Shown one piece after another: positions 9,967 to 21,391 of a DNA stretch of 64,000 nt. Under the pieces are notes generated by a model, which saw nothing but the letters and a program-made list of their open reading frames with translations, was not told where the DNA came from and searched no databases. Position numbers and translations under genes: made by a program. Origin of the DNA: Turnera subulata (lineage: Eukaryota; Streptophyta; Magnoliopsida; Malpighiales; Passifloraceae); NCBI GenBank assembly GCA_028386065.3, contig JAKUCV010000453.1:1-64000 (forward strand). Direction: 5' to 3'. Numbering within the stretch: the first letter of the stretch is position 1; each line of letters starts with the position of its first letter.

Positions 9967-12701
9967 TGTAACAGCCCAGGTAAAAATTTCATTTTTATTG
10001 GGACTGTTTAAGTTAATTTACAATAATTTACCGTTGATTTTTAATCTTGGGGTAATTAAATTATGGTAAATTGAGTATCGGATTCCGAAACCGAGCGTAG
10101 TCCCATGCTCGGGATTTTTCTGCGGATTTTACGGACCAAGTTGGGATTTTTACGGGTCCGGGAATCTTCGGAAAAAGCCGGGTTTATCCTCGAATTATCG
10201 GACCGGAAATAAGATAAGTGGGTATACCGGATATTTTCTGGTCCAGGTGGGTCACACTTCACATGCAGCATAGTAACTGCATAATTGAAGTTCAATTATT
10301 CAGCCGCCAATTCCTATTCAGCCTGTGACTTATCAATAATATTGCTGCCTATAAAATTATTTTTCTTCTACCTTCCCAGAGCACCACATCGCCTTCACCA
10401 CCTGCTTCCTTCCTTCTCCCCTGCAAAAACCATACCTGCATAACTCCATCATTCATTACAAACCCGGAAAAAGAAAAAAAAATAATAAACACAACCCATA
10501 TACGCCACCGTTTCCACCATCTCCTCCCCTCTCCTTCTTTTTCGTTTTCTTCCACCGCCCCGAGTCATCCACGCCGGCCAAGCCACCACTGCCGACCACC
10601 CGCCTTGCACTCCTCTCCTTCCTCCTCCCTCTCTTTTCCTTCTCCTCTCGCCGGCCACCCTCCTTGCAGCCTACCACCGCTGCCGAGACGAGACGAACCC
10701 GACTGGAGGTTCGCCCCGCTGCCGGCCTTCCTCGCTCGCGCCGCCTCGCTCCTCCTCGTCGCATCGTGTCGACCGCCGTCCCTGCTCGTCCGACTCTCCT
10801 GCTCGCGCCGTCTTCCTCGACGACGCCTCGTCAGCCACCCGTGTCGCTGCCTGCCTCACCGTTTCGTGCCGCGCCGCCAAGCTCAATGTGAGCTGGGTTG
10901 AAGAGACGACCCGGCAAGGCTCACGGGTCAAGTGCAGGCCGGTTGGGAGACCCGCGTGGGCTTGGGTGCTCAGGACCTGGGCCGAGCCGCGTGGGCCTTG
11001 ACCTGTGCTGTTGCTTGGCCTGGGCTTGGGTGGTGTCTTGGGCCAGACCAGGAGTGGAAAAATAATGGTTATAAAAATAAAGATGGAAATAAAAGCATGG
11101 GAATAATTCAGGAAAAAAAAAGAGTTTTTGCAAAATAATTTTGGAAATATAAAATTAAGATAAGGGAAATAATTAATATTTTGGAATATGGAAATACTTT
11201 TGGGAAAATATAAATAACGTTATGGAAAATATTTTTGGAAAGGATATGATCAAAGTATACCGGAATAATATCCGGGAGTTTATTTTGATACCTAGAAATA
11301 AATGGTTAATGATGATGATAACGGGAATTAATCCGGGAGAGTAACCGAGCCGAGTTTATATTTAATTTACGGTATACAGTATTAGCATGGCATTTGCATA
11401 CCATCTTATGTGTGCATATTATTTGATTGACATAGGAGTTGATAACGAGCAATTTGCTGAGGAACCGGACTTGGAACTTGCTGGACAATTTCATAATTGA
11501 ATATCGGCTAAGGTGAGGATGGATAACCCTTGTTATGTTGCCTGTAGTACTTTGTGTGCTTTGTTGTTCGATTAAACTGCTGAATTGTTGATTGTTAGTT
11601 GAGTATCTGCTGTGGATATTATTGTTGCTTTTGGACTGTGATATTGACTCTGTGGTTAATATGCTGAGATTGGTGTTGAACTATTGACTGTGGAAGTTGA
11701 GAAAAAGAAATTGGAATATGAATTGGAATTGGAATTGATTTGAGCTGTTGTTATCATTGTCATGTGGAAAGTAGTGGTACGACCCGATGGTTTGAAAATT
11801 AATTTTGAGATGCTATGGTCGGTTACTTGGTTTGATTGGCTTGTTGTCTGTGGTTAGGGTATACCAAATACCCAGTGGTTCGGATATACCGAATATCCGT
11901 TTGGCTTTTGCCTGTGGTTAGAGTATACCGAATACCCAGTGGCTCGGATATGCCAAATATCCGCAGTGGCTCAGATATGCCGAATATCTGGTTGGCATGT
12001 TGTTGCCTAAGGTTGGGGTATACCGAATACCCAGTGGTTTAGATATACCAAATATCCGGGATTTGAGATGTGGATTGGTTTTGACCTAGCATCCGGAATT
12101 AATTGATAACCAGGTACGACCCTAGCTTGTCCAGTGACAGGGGCCCGGAAGATAAAATTGGTAATAATAATTAAGCATTCTTTTGGCCTTGGCTCAGTTG
12201 TTAAGATATGTTGTTGCTTGTCTGTGATTGCTTTCAAGTATTACGGTTGCTCGCATATCACTGTTTATCCTTCGTCGGTGAGCACTTCGGACTCACCCCT
12301 CGCCTGCGGGGTTTCATCCCGTAGGTTAAGTTGTTACGTAGTTCAGGTACGACATTCGATGGCTGCTGCTTTCTCCACCTGACTCCGGATCCATACCACC
12401 GTTGCATGTGCATAAGTCTTCCGCTGCTATTCTATTGCTTATGATGCTGTACTACATTTCCGCTGCAGTGTGATATATATTGTTGTACTGCTGATTTCTT
12501 GTGATATGTATATTACTGATACTATCTGCTGCTGCTGAGAGCACTGTGTTTGGATTGAAAAATGGTCCCCGAGTGTGGGTGACAGTTGTATTGATAGTTG
12601 CTATTGTATAATATTTGCACGTTGTTCTGTCTGTTCTATCATTATGAATAGTTTCGGCACGTGTTTACTGTGTTACGGTAAATACGGGTCGGTGCGCTTC
12701 A
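9967..12701 (+). mobile_element. solo LTR of a large-LTR (Ty3/gypsy-like) family, copy 1
   Basis: It begins TGTAACAGCCC and ends GGTGCGCTTCA (TG...CA, short complementary ends) and is 2735 bp. It aligns end to end with 18117-20816 and more loosely with 50280-53139. No PBS, gag or pol and no internal terminal repeats are present, so it is a solo LTR. The 5' 350 bp is U3-like, with a CTATAAAATT candidate TATA box near 10352. A GC-rich stretch (about 10380-10890) follows, then AT-rich DNA, then a conserved exon-like block (11436-11512), a hairpin array (11857-12058) and a conserved 3' end. The flanking pentamers GTTGC and GCTGT do not match, unlike the other two copies, so it may be recombined or have a mutated duplication. 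The class assignment rests on LTR termini only. Confidence 0.75.
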
Positions 12702-13277
12702 GCTGTACTAGTTGCAAGTATTTTGAACTTGAGCCCGAGGGGGATAATACGCACATCCTACTTAATCTTTTGATCATTAATTAGCATCAAGGGATTGGAG
12801 GTCGTCCTCTATTATATAAGTACGAATTACATTGACCAACACGCGGGTACATGTAGGCAATTAGCAAGAGTTTTGGTGAATGTCTAGAGCAATACAAGAC
12901 ATATATTTATCATTTGTGACAATGTCATCCGCTACTCATCTTATGACAATAAATTTATGTTATGGGATGAGCGAAAAATAATAAGCGAAAAATTAACGTA
13001 TTTCTTTTTTCATATTTAAATTATTAATTCACAAGATTTTTTTTTTTTATCAGGATTCACAAGACTTCCATATACATTAGTTTTTTAAGAAGAGAAAACT
13101 TGTTTGGATGGGCCAAAACAACCCTCTTCCCAAAAAATAGTTTTTAAAAAGTTGTCCTCAAAGAAGCAAAAAGTGAGAACTACAAAAAGATATTTTGAGG
13201 TGTTTTTGGAAAGAGACGGTGGTATAATGGTAATTCTTTGAAGTTTCATTAATGGTACTTTTGTAAATAAAAGAGGC
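12702..13277. other. intergenic between solo LTR 1 and a hAT-like element
   Basis: No gene seen. The text near 13080-13115 (TTTTTTAAGAAG...TTGTTTGGATGG) is loosely inverted-repeated near 14560-14650. The hAT element at 13286-14398 may therefore sit inside an older MITE. The boundaries of that outer element are not clear. Confidence 0.35.
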
Positions 13278-13285
13278 GCGGTGGC

Positions 13286-14398
13286 TAGGGGTGAGCAGAT
13301 TTTTTCGAACCGACCGTGCCATGCCGAACCGTTCGGTATCGATCGGTAGCGGTTCGAAATTTACAACTGGTCCTACCGAAGTATCGGTAACTTATCGACC
13401 GATCTGTGAGTCGGAAGATAAGCGGGATTGTACTCACATAACGTCGGTATTACCGAACCGGCCGATAATTAATACAAAACCACTTTTTTCCCCAAAATTC
13501 AATCTTTTCACTCATCCTCATCTCGATCTAAAGTCTTCTAACCTCACCTTCAATCTCTCACAGCCACCACCTCCAATACACATAATCAAATCGCCATCAA
13601 GATCTAAACTCTTTTCTCCTCACCTTCAATCTCTCACAACCACCACCTCCAACACACACAATCAATCCGCCACTACCAACACAGAACATCAATTCGCCAC
13701 CACCAATTGCAAAATCCCAAACAATCTCACCAAATCCCCATCCCTGATTTAACACACCTCCAATTTTCTATCGCCCATTCAAATCTTTCCTCTCCCCATT
13801 ATAATTTCTCTATTATTGTTTTTTGATTTGGGGATTTTGGAAGCTGCCACCGCGAGCGCGTCTCCTCCACTGTTTGCACCGCCATAGCCTTTTCCACCGA
13901 GTCACCGAAGCAATCTTTTCACTTCCCATCCCCTCAAGCAAAAAAAGCTGATGGGTAGTAAAAGTTGGTGGGTTTTGATGGTTCTTTAATAGGTAATAAA
14001 AGCTCTCATTTGTAATTGTTTGAATTGTATGACTGGGTTTTGATGGTTGTTTAATTTTGCCCAATTATATCTTTTACAGGTATAAAAGCTGATGGGTTTT
14101 GATTAATATCTTTGCTGCTGTCATCTCCTTCCACTCAGCTTCCTATGTTTTTTAATCCCCATGTCAATATCTTTGATGGGTTTTGATGGCTGTAATAAAA
14201 GCTTCCTCTTCCTTTGGTTTATTCTTCTTTATTCGGTCGGAAAGTGACAGTTACCGACCGATACCGTCGGTATTTTTACGGTTCGGTTGATCGGTAAGCT
14301 AGTGTCGGTAATAGGTCGGTATAGCACCTCAATCGGTAAGGGCATACCGATTCTATTTACGGTACGGAGAGTACCGTACCGACCGATGCTCACCCCTA
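13286..14398. mobile_element. non-autonomous hAT-like DNA transposon
   Basis: Terminal inverted repeats TAGGGGTGAGCA and TGCTCACCCCTA bound 1113 bp. A perfect 8-bp target duplication GCGGTGGC flanks it at 13278-13285 and 14399-14406. The 8-bp duplication and TAGGGGTG-type ends are diagnostic of hAT. The subterminal 100 bp on both sides is packed with CGGT/ACCG words (for example CGGTATCGATCGGTA), as expected for transposase binding sites. No transposase is encoded. The open frame at 13291-13752 overlaps the terminal repeat and is not a gene. Confidence 0.9.
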
Positions 14399-14406
14399 GC
14401 GGTGGC

Positions 14407-15130
14407 GATGTGGTAAACATTTTGAAGTTTTATTAATGGCATTTCCGTAAATAAAATGACGCGGTTGCATTCTCGTAAATATTTAAAAACCAGGTTCTTT
14501 AATGACACTTTTGTAAATAAAAAGAAAACAAAAACAACCTATCCAAATGAATTTTCAAACTCTTCCTTTCTAGAAAACACTTCTCTATACTCAATTCTCA
14601 CAACACTTCTTAAAAAAACTAAAAACTGAAAACTCTCCTAAACACACCCTAATAGATTTTTGCAATTGTGGTTGTAAAGAACTGAGGGATGATCCGTTAA
14701 GCACAAAGAATTATATTCTATTCTATATATATAATCACGTGTCATGTCTTACCGCCAGCGTTGATGCCTTTGTCCACTTCATTTTTGTCATATTTTTGGA
14801 AATGTGATTGTTAGAGTGACCCATATAAGCTATAGCATTGATTGAGGCCCAAATTGTCTGCCGTGCCTTGGTTCCAAAATGTAATTCAACAGGCAACAGC
14901 TAGGGGATATGCTTTTTTTTTTTTTTGTCAAAGCTAGGGGATATGCTATTTCGTTAAACAATAGTACTGTATGTATCTTTCTTTATCCAGCTCCCATGTA
15001 TGGGCCACTACTATATTGCAAATCAAAGCAAAAGATACCAACTAGTATATGGGGTAATACTAATACCCTACCCTGGCTGGCCTACTTTTGAAGTTTGCTG
15101 CATTTACAGTTCAACTCTATCAAGAGGCCC
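14407..15130. other. intergenic, no gene seen
   Basis: Contains a short block, TTTATTAATGGCATTTCCGT and following, that repeats the left flank of the hAT element (about 13246-13275). This suggests a small pre-existing direct repeat in the host DNA. A T-run lies at about 14910-14926. Nothing else recognised. Confidence 0.35.
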
Positions 15131-16450
15131 AACTGATAATGTACCCGTTATAAGGGTTGGACGAATTCCATCTTGATCATACAAAACCCACTACACATTA
15201 TATCATGTACCCAATAATTACTCTAAGGTTTACTCAGTTACGGGTAACTAAGAGTAAGTCAAAGTACACGACTCATATGTTAGGAACCTTGATGATCTCA
15301 GGTCTAAGGATAGTACATATAAGAGCCACTAATGACAATATATATATAACAGTCCATGTAGTGTTCTTATGTCGGGTCAGTCCAGACCACAAGTTCTCTA
15401 ACTTGTACTCGTATGTAGAATTCATATCTCATATAATTCTCAACATACGCTAGTCTTAATTTATTATTACAACCCATCCATAATAATAATCGACTAGGGA
15501 CAATTTAAGAATATAAAATATTCTTAGATTATAAATATGTGCAAGCATTTATCACTGATAAATATATTTATTGGAATAAAACCTTAATAAATATACATGA
15601 CTATATAATCATCCAATGATTGGCTTTTGGGCATTACACTAACAAGCATTACCTCTTGTAGCCCTCCTCTAGCTCATTGCGATTGGGTGTTTTCTAACCC
15701 AACTCTCTTCCCACTCCTTAGCTCAATTTTGCGTCAATAGAAAAGTTATAGATCTCCTTCTTAGCTTTCTAGGGACACCAAGTTCGCAGCAATCTGACAC
15801 CTACAGCTCCAGATATTGTTGATTTACCGAGACTGCACGCACTAGGGATTTCTACTCGGGATCACCACCACTTTGCTGCTGGAATTCCCTCCAACCGCCT
15901 TCTTCTTGCTCTCCTTTTGATCTCTTCTTGCTGCCAACTCTTCGCTACTCCTCTCCACGAAATTCTTCCAGAATAACAGCTCAAACAAAGATTCCTAGGC
16001 TTAGAGAAGAAAAGTTTCTCCAAGCACCCATGCTTATTGTAAATAGAAAAGAGAAGAATAATGTCCGTTTAATTTGTGTGTAGGAGGGTCTGTTTACATT
16101 GTTTAGGATTCAGGGTTCGTCCTATTCCTCCAAGGATCGAGATTGAACCCCCTAAATCTGACGGTTAAGAGTTAGGAACAGGAAAAGAGGAAAAAAAAAG
16201 AGAAAAATTCCTGAAACTGGGAGTGATGACCGCCCAGCCCTTGGCGGTCACGTCGTAACGACCACCATGGGCCGGTGGTCTTCCTTCCTTGACCCGCCGG
16301 AGCCTGTTGGTTATGTTTCCATGACCGCCGGGTTCCGGGTACAATTTTTATTTTTTTTTCCTTCTTTCTACTTTTCCTTTTTAATCTGACTTCTACTTGT
16401 TTTCCACGCCCTTTAGAATGTACCCTGACCGAGAAACACTCCTAACTTGT
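15131..16450. other. probable copia LTR remnant and flanking GC-rich hairpin DNA
   Basis: The stretch 15440-15650 (blocks ATAATAATCGACTAGGGACA and TTGGGCATTACACTAACA) reads like the 3' part of a plant copia LTR that would end at about 15650. I find neither a matching second LTR nor a target duplication. Further right, two 7-bp hairpins with compensating stems occur: GACCGCC/GGCGGTC (16228-16249) and GACCACC/GGTGGTC (16260-16280). No gene seen. Family assignment is inference from general resemblance. Confidence 0.35.
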
Positions 16451-17885
16451 CTCCCAAACTCACACTTTTCCTATTTATCAAATACACATAAAAATTTGCC
16501 TCTTTTCTATTCCTTTTACCATAAAAATACAAAACAAGAAAAAGATATATTTTAATTCCAAAATTCTATGAAAGTTAGAATTAAAATTAGTTGCAGGTAA
16601 TGTGTCAGTATGGCTGTTATTACTGGAAGGTCCATATCTTATTAATTTAGACTTTAAATTTATTTTTAACCTAAAATTAAATCATCTCAATAATAATGGG
16701 CTAAAATAAATAAAAAGGCCAAATAAATAAAATACCCATATTCTATTAATTCAAACTTCTAACATATTTTAAACCAAGATTAAATCATCTCAATAATCAC
16801 CGAATAAAATATGTTAAATGCCAAATCAACAAAATATTCATAGGTCCAGAAGTGTGAAAATCCCCTGAAGGGGCCCATATGGCATGGCTGGTGATCGACC
16901 CAGAAAACCACTCTTTAGGCCCAAAATTCATTCCCCTTTGCCGCTGCATCAATGCAGTCCAAGTTCCAACTGTTAAATTCCTGTTCGTCCTAGCGCCGCA
17001 AGCCAAGCAAACACAACAAAATAATCTTGTACTTGCCTGCATGCATTACCCGGTGTCCTAATAATTCAAGCCTCCGTTGACTATCACTCTTTGTTCACAC
17101 CTTTCATTTCTTCCTAAGAAATTTAGTATTCCGTTTGTGTCTATATTCTATTTTCTATGTAAAAGATATATAAAGTTAAGTAGGTCTCTCTTACAGTGGT
17201 CATCAGGCAACATAAAATTCTAAATTACTGAAGCTCTATAAATTAGATCGGTTTGGAAAAGAAAATCTAGTGAACAACAATCAAATGCAAGGCCAAATTA
17301 TCTGGTAATTAATGATACAAACAGACAGATGAGGCAGCATTTCATAATGAATCTAGTATTACCTGATCACCTCACTATTGCAATTGCAAGCATGGTAGTA
17401 CCGCGACTTGGGTGTGTGGGTGCACTGCACGAAATTAAGTAGTAGTTGGGCCACAATAATGCACTGTTATGAGATGTATTTTCAACTGTTTTAAGTGGTC
17501 AGACGTGCTGTGCTGTCACCTAATTAATGACCCGTTGGTCAAACCCCGAGCTAGAAGTCAAAGTTGCCGGAGTCAAAAATTAATGAAGTTGTCGTTTTCC
17601 AGACTTCTTTATACTCTTGGAGTCAAAGTTTCCGGAGTATATGGACAAAGAAAAATCCTTCATTTATTTACTATGTATATTTATAGGGGTCATTCTATGG
17701 TGTTCCGGAACTCACCATAATTATTTTTATTAATTAGATTTTATATAATATTAATTTGAAGAATTCAAATAATAATAAATACTTTCCTTAATTAAGAATA
17801 TTTTTATTTTCATTTTAATTGAAAATTTAAATTTATAACTTATTTGAAAACTAATAAGAGTTGGGTAGATCTATTTATTTTAGAA
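16451..17885. other. intergenic, AT-rich, no gene seen
   Basis: Short frames only. Two related blocks (TTCTATTAATTCAAACTT and the similar text near 16640) repeat within 16630-16800, together with ATTAAATCATCTCAATAAT. This indicates a small local duplication of about 115 bp. Confidence 0.35.
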
Positions 17886-18116
17886 GGTCGACCTAATAAT
17901 TATTAATGGGTCAACCCAGGTCGACCTAATAAGTCTTTTAAATTAACAGGTCTACCTATTAGATAGCAAATATATTTTTTGGGTGGAGGTCGACCTGTCA
18001 AATTCACAGGTCGACCTATCAATGGTAGGATGATTGTTAATTGTTGGACCCGTTAAATTTGATTGGTCAACCTATTAGCTAGCAATTTTTTTAAAAAAAA
18101 AATTAAAGGAGGTCAA
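17886..18116. repeat. degenerate array of palindromic GGT-NN-ACC words, left half
   Basis: About seven occurrences of AGGTCGACCT or near variants (GGTCTACC, GGTCAACC). Several are followed by ATTAG and TAGCAA, in loosely spaced units of roughly 20-60 bp. The array continues past the solo LTR at 20817-20910, showing that the LTR inserted into it. No coding potential. Confidence 0.7.
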
Positions 18117-20816
18117 CGTAACAGCCCAGGTAAAAATTTCATTTTTACCGGGACTGTTTAAGTTAATGTACAGTAATTTACCAATGATTTTTTAATCTTG
18201 GGTAATTAAATTATGGTAAATTGAGTATTGGATTTCGAAACCGAGCCTTGTCCCACGTTCGGGAATTTTCTGCGGATTTTACGGACCGAAGTTGGAATTT
18301 TTCCGGGTCCGGGAATCTTCGGAAAAAGCCGAGATTATTCTCGAATTATCGGACCAGAAATAAGATAAGTGGGTGTACCGGATATTTTCGGGACCAGGTG
18401 GGCCACACTTCACATGCAGCATAGTAACTGCATAATTGAAGTTCAATTATTTAGCCGCCATTTCCTGTGATACCTGTGAATTGCTAGTGCCTAAGTTGCC
18501 TATTAAACTGTATTCTTCTGCCACCCTATGCACGCCATCACCAACTTCACCATCTCTCCCTCTCCTTGCTTTTCTTTTCTTCCTCCCTGAAATACACAAA
18601 CCAGAAAAAGAAAAAGAGAAAAAAAAAAACCACACGCCGTCGTTTGGGGCAATACCCCTCTCCCCTCTCTTTTCTTTTCTCCTTCCTCTTCTCCACCATG
18701 AACCACCCCACCGGCCACCACCTGCAACTGCCGCCACCGGGCCAGCACCACCCTCTGCCTTTTCTTCTCCTCCCTCCTCTCCCCTGCTTGCCGTCGTAGC
18801 AAGCCACGCCTCCCCTCGCTCTTCCTCCTCCTCACACGCGTGGCAGCCAACCCTCAAGGACGAACCGCCACCGCCTCTCCATCGGACCCGACGCCACCTT
18901 CTCGCTACTACTAGAGCACCACGCCGCCTTCGCCTCACCGTCCCGAGTTGTGCCTCGCTGCGCCGCCGTGATCTACAACGCCGAGGTGAGCTGCAGCCGT
19001 CCGTGAGGTCTCGACCCGGATACGTGAGGACTTGACCCGTTTAGTGGTCGGGTCGTGACTGGGTCTGAGCCTTTGGGCCGCGCGGGTCCTGGGCCGGATG
19101 TGGCTTGGGCCTGCTGTGGTCTGGGCTTGGACCTGGGCCTGATCTTGGGTTTGGGCTGAATCTGGGTATGGGTTGTACAGTAAAGCCCAGCCCAATTTAA
19201 TTAAAAAAAAAGAATAAAAAGAGAGAATTAAATCTGGAAAATGGAATTAAATAGAAGAAAAATATAATTGTGAAATTAATGGGGGAAATATAAATTTTGG
19301 GAAGTATGTGGTTTATGGAAAATAATTTTGGGAACGTATATATGGATAATAAATTGTAGAAATAGTATTTTGAAAAGTACATACCTAGGGAATAAATTTT
19401 GGAAAGGGTATTATCAAGGTAGTAAAATATCGGAATAGTACCCGGGTATAGGAAAAAGTGTAGAGGGGTATTTTGACACCTTGAAATAAATGGTGAATGA
19501 TGATAATAATGAAAAATTAATCCGGGGGAGTAACCGAGCCGAGTTTATATTTAATTTACGGTATACAGTATTAGCATGATATTTGCATACCATCTTATGT
19601 GTGCATATTATTTGATTGATATAGGAGTTGATAACGAGCAATTTGCTGAGGAACCGGACTTGGAACTTGCTGGACAATTCCATAATTGATATCGGCTAAG
19701 GTGAGGATGGATAACCCTTGTTATGTTGCCTGTAATACTTTGTGTGCTTTGTTGTTCGATTGAACTGCTGATTGTTGATTGTTGGCTGAATATCTGCTGT
19801 GGATATTATTGTTGCTTTTGGACTGTGATATTGATTCTGTGGATATTATGCTGAGATTGATGTTGAACTATTGACTGTGGAAATTGTGAAAAAGAAATTG
19901 GAATTGATTTGAGATATTGGTATAATTGTCATGTGGAAGTAGTGGTACGACCCGATGGTTTGAAAATTAATTCTGGGATGCTATGGTCGGTTTTTGGTTT
20001 GGTTGGCCCGTCATGCCTGTGGTTAGGGTATACCGAATACCCAGTGGCTCGGATATGCCGAATATCCGCAGTGGCTCGGATATGCCGAATATCCGCAGTG
20101 GCTCAGATATGCTGAATATCTGGTTGGCATGACGTCGCCTGAGGTTGGGGATATGCCGAATATCCGGTTGATCTGATATGTGGATTGGTTCTTGACCTAG
20201 CATCCGGAATTAATTAATAACCAGGTACGACCCTAGCTTGTCCAGTGACGGGGGCCCGGAAGATAAAATTGGTAATAATAATTAAGTATTCTTTTGGCCT
20301 TGACTCAGTTGTTGGGACATGTTGTTACTTGTCTGTGATTGCTTTTAAGTATTACGGTTGCTTGCATATCACTATTTATCCTTCGTCGGTGAGCACTTCG
20401 GACTCACCCCTCGCCTGCTGGGTTTCATCCCGTAGGTTAAGTTGTTACCGTAGTTCAGGTACGACGTTCGATGGCTGCTACTCTCTTCTCCACCTGACTC
20501 CGGATCCATACCACCGTTGCATGTGCATAAGTCTTCCGCTGCTATTCTATTGCTTATGATGTTGTACTACATTTCCGCTGCTGTGTGATATATATTGCTG
20601 TACCGCTGATTTCCTGTGATATGTATATTACTGATACTATCTGCTGCTGCTGAGAGCACTGTGTTTGGATTGAATAATGGTCCCCGAGTGTGGGTGACAG
20701 TTGTATTGATAGTTGCTATTGTAAAATATTTGCACGTTGTACTGTCTGTTCTATCGTTATGAATAGTTTCGGCACGTGTTTACTGTGTTACGGTAAATAC
20801 GGGTCGGGGCGCTTCA
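18117..20816 (+). mobile_element. solo LTR, copy 2, with 5-bp target duplication
   Basis: 2700-bp relative of 9967-12701 in the same orientation. It begins CGTAACAGCCC (first T mutated to C) and ends GGGGCGCTTCA. Target duplication GTCAA lies at 18112-18116 and 20817-20821, inside the GGTCGACC array. The two copies are very alike over their first 350 bp and from about 19490 to the end. The GC-rich middle (about 18520-19030) is of the same type but largely different in sequence. Conserved parts include the exon-like block at 19625-19700 and five hairpins at 20026-20165. No PBS, gag or pol. Open frames in the GC-rich part (for example 18436-19035) are compositional. Confidence 0.85.
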
Positions 20817-20821
20817 GTCAA

Positions 20822-21213
20822 CCTGAAAAATTTCCAGGTCAACCTATTAGTTAGCAAACACAATTTTGGGAGTCGGCCAGCTTAATTATAAAATAAGAGG
20901 TGGACCTATTATAAACCAAATAAAGGAAACAATATCAAATTTTCTTTTTGACAAAAGATATAGAATCAACATTTATTAAGATATAGGTTATGTTAGAAGA
21001 AAGATTTGAAAGCGATATGATTCAATCGATCAACTGATTATAGAAATGGAATATGTCTATGTATCTTCATCACCTTATTGAAAGAAAAAAAAAAAAATGT
21101 GATATGTTTTACTTAAAAAAAATAGAACACCTCCTTATAATTAGGCACCAAACTTGGTTAGTCAACCGTTATTTAGTGAAGTCTTATTTTCTATTGGCTG
21201 AAAACAAAAGAAC
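20822..21213. other. right half of the GGT-NN-ACC array and AT-rich DNA
   Basis: The palindromic-word array interrupted by solo LTR 2 resumes to about 20910 (AGGTCAACCTATTAG and AGGTGGACCTATTA). The remainder is AT-rich with no gene. Confidence 0.5.
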
Positions 21214-21221
21214 CTTATCGG

Positions 21222-21383
21222 CAATGGCGGACGTATTTTTTGAGAGGGCCAAAAAGATAAAATGAACCTAAATTTATTTTCTAACTTGTAACTAGCACCA
21301 AAAGACCATTTTATACAAATATATATACTAATAAAAATTTGGAGAGCCATGGCACTCACCAACTCCCCTTATATCCGCCACTG
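21222..21383. mobile_element. hAT MITE, 162 bp
   Basis: Ends CAATGGCGGACG and, inverted, CAGTGGCGGATA: the widespread CAGTGGCGG-type hAT terminus. A perfect 8-bp target duplication CTTATCGG flanks it (21214-21221 and 21384-21391). It has no coding capacity. Confidence 0.92.
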
Positions 21384-21391
21384 CTTATCGG

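Noticed and set aside
10449..10931. Several overlapping long frames on both strands, arginine/proline/serine-rich
   Set aside because: They lie in the GC-rich part of solo LTR 1. Length follows from base composition, frames are not conserved in the other LTR copies, and no domain is present.
13291..13752. 153-codon frame in the hAT-like element
   Set aside because: Starts in the terminal repeat, contains no transposase motif, and is driven by CA/CT-rich text.
18436..19035. 199-codon frame and antisense frames up to 163 codons
   Set aside because: Same GC-rich part of solo LTR 2; compositional, not homologous to the frames in copy 1.
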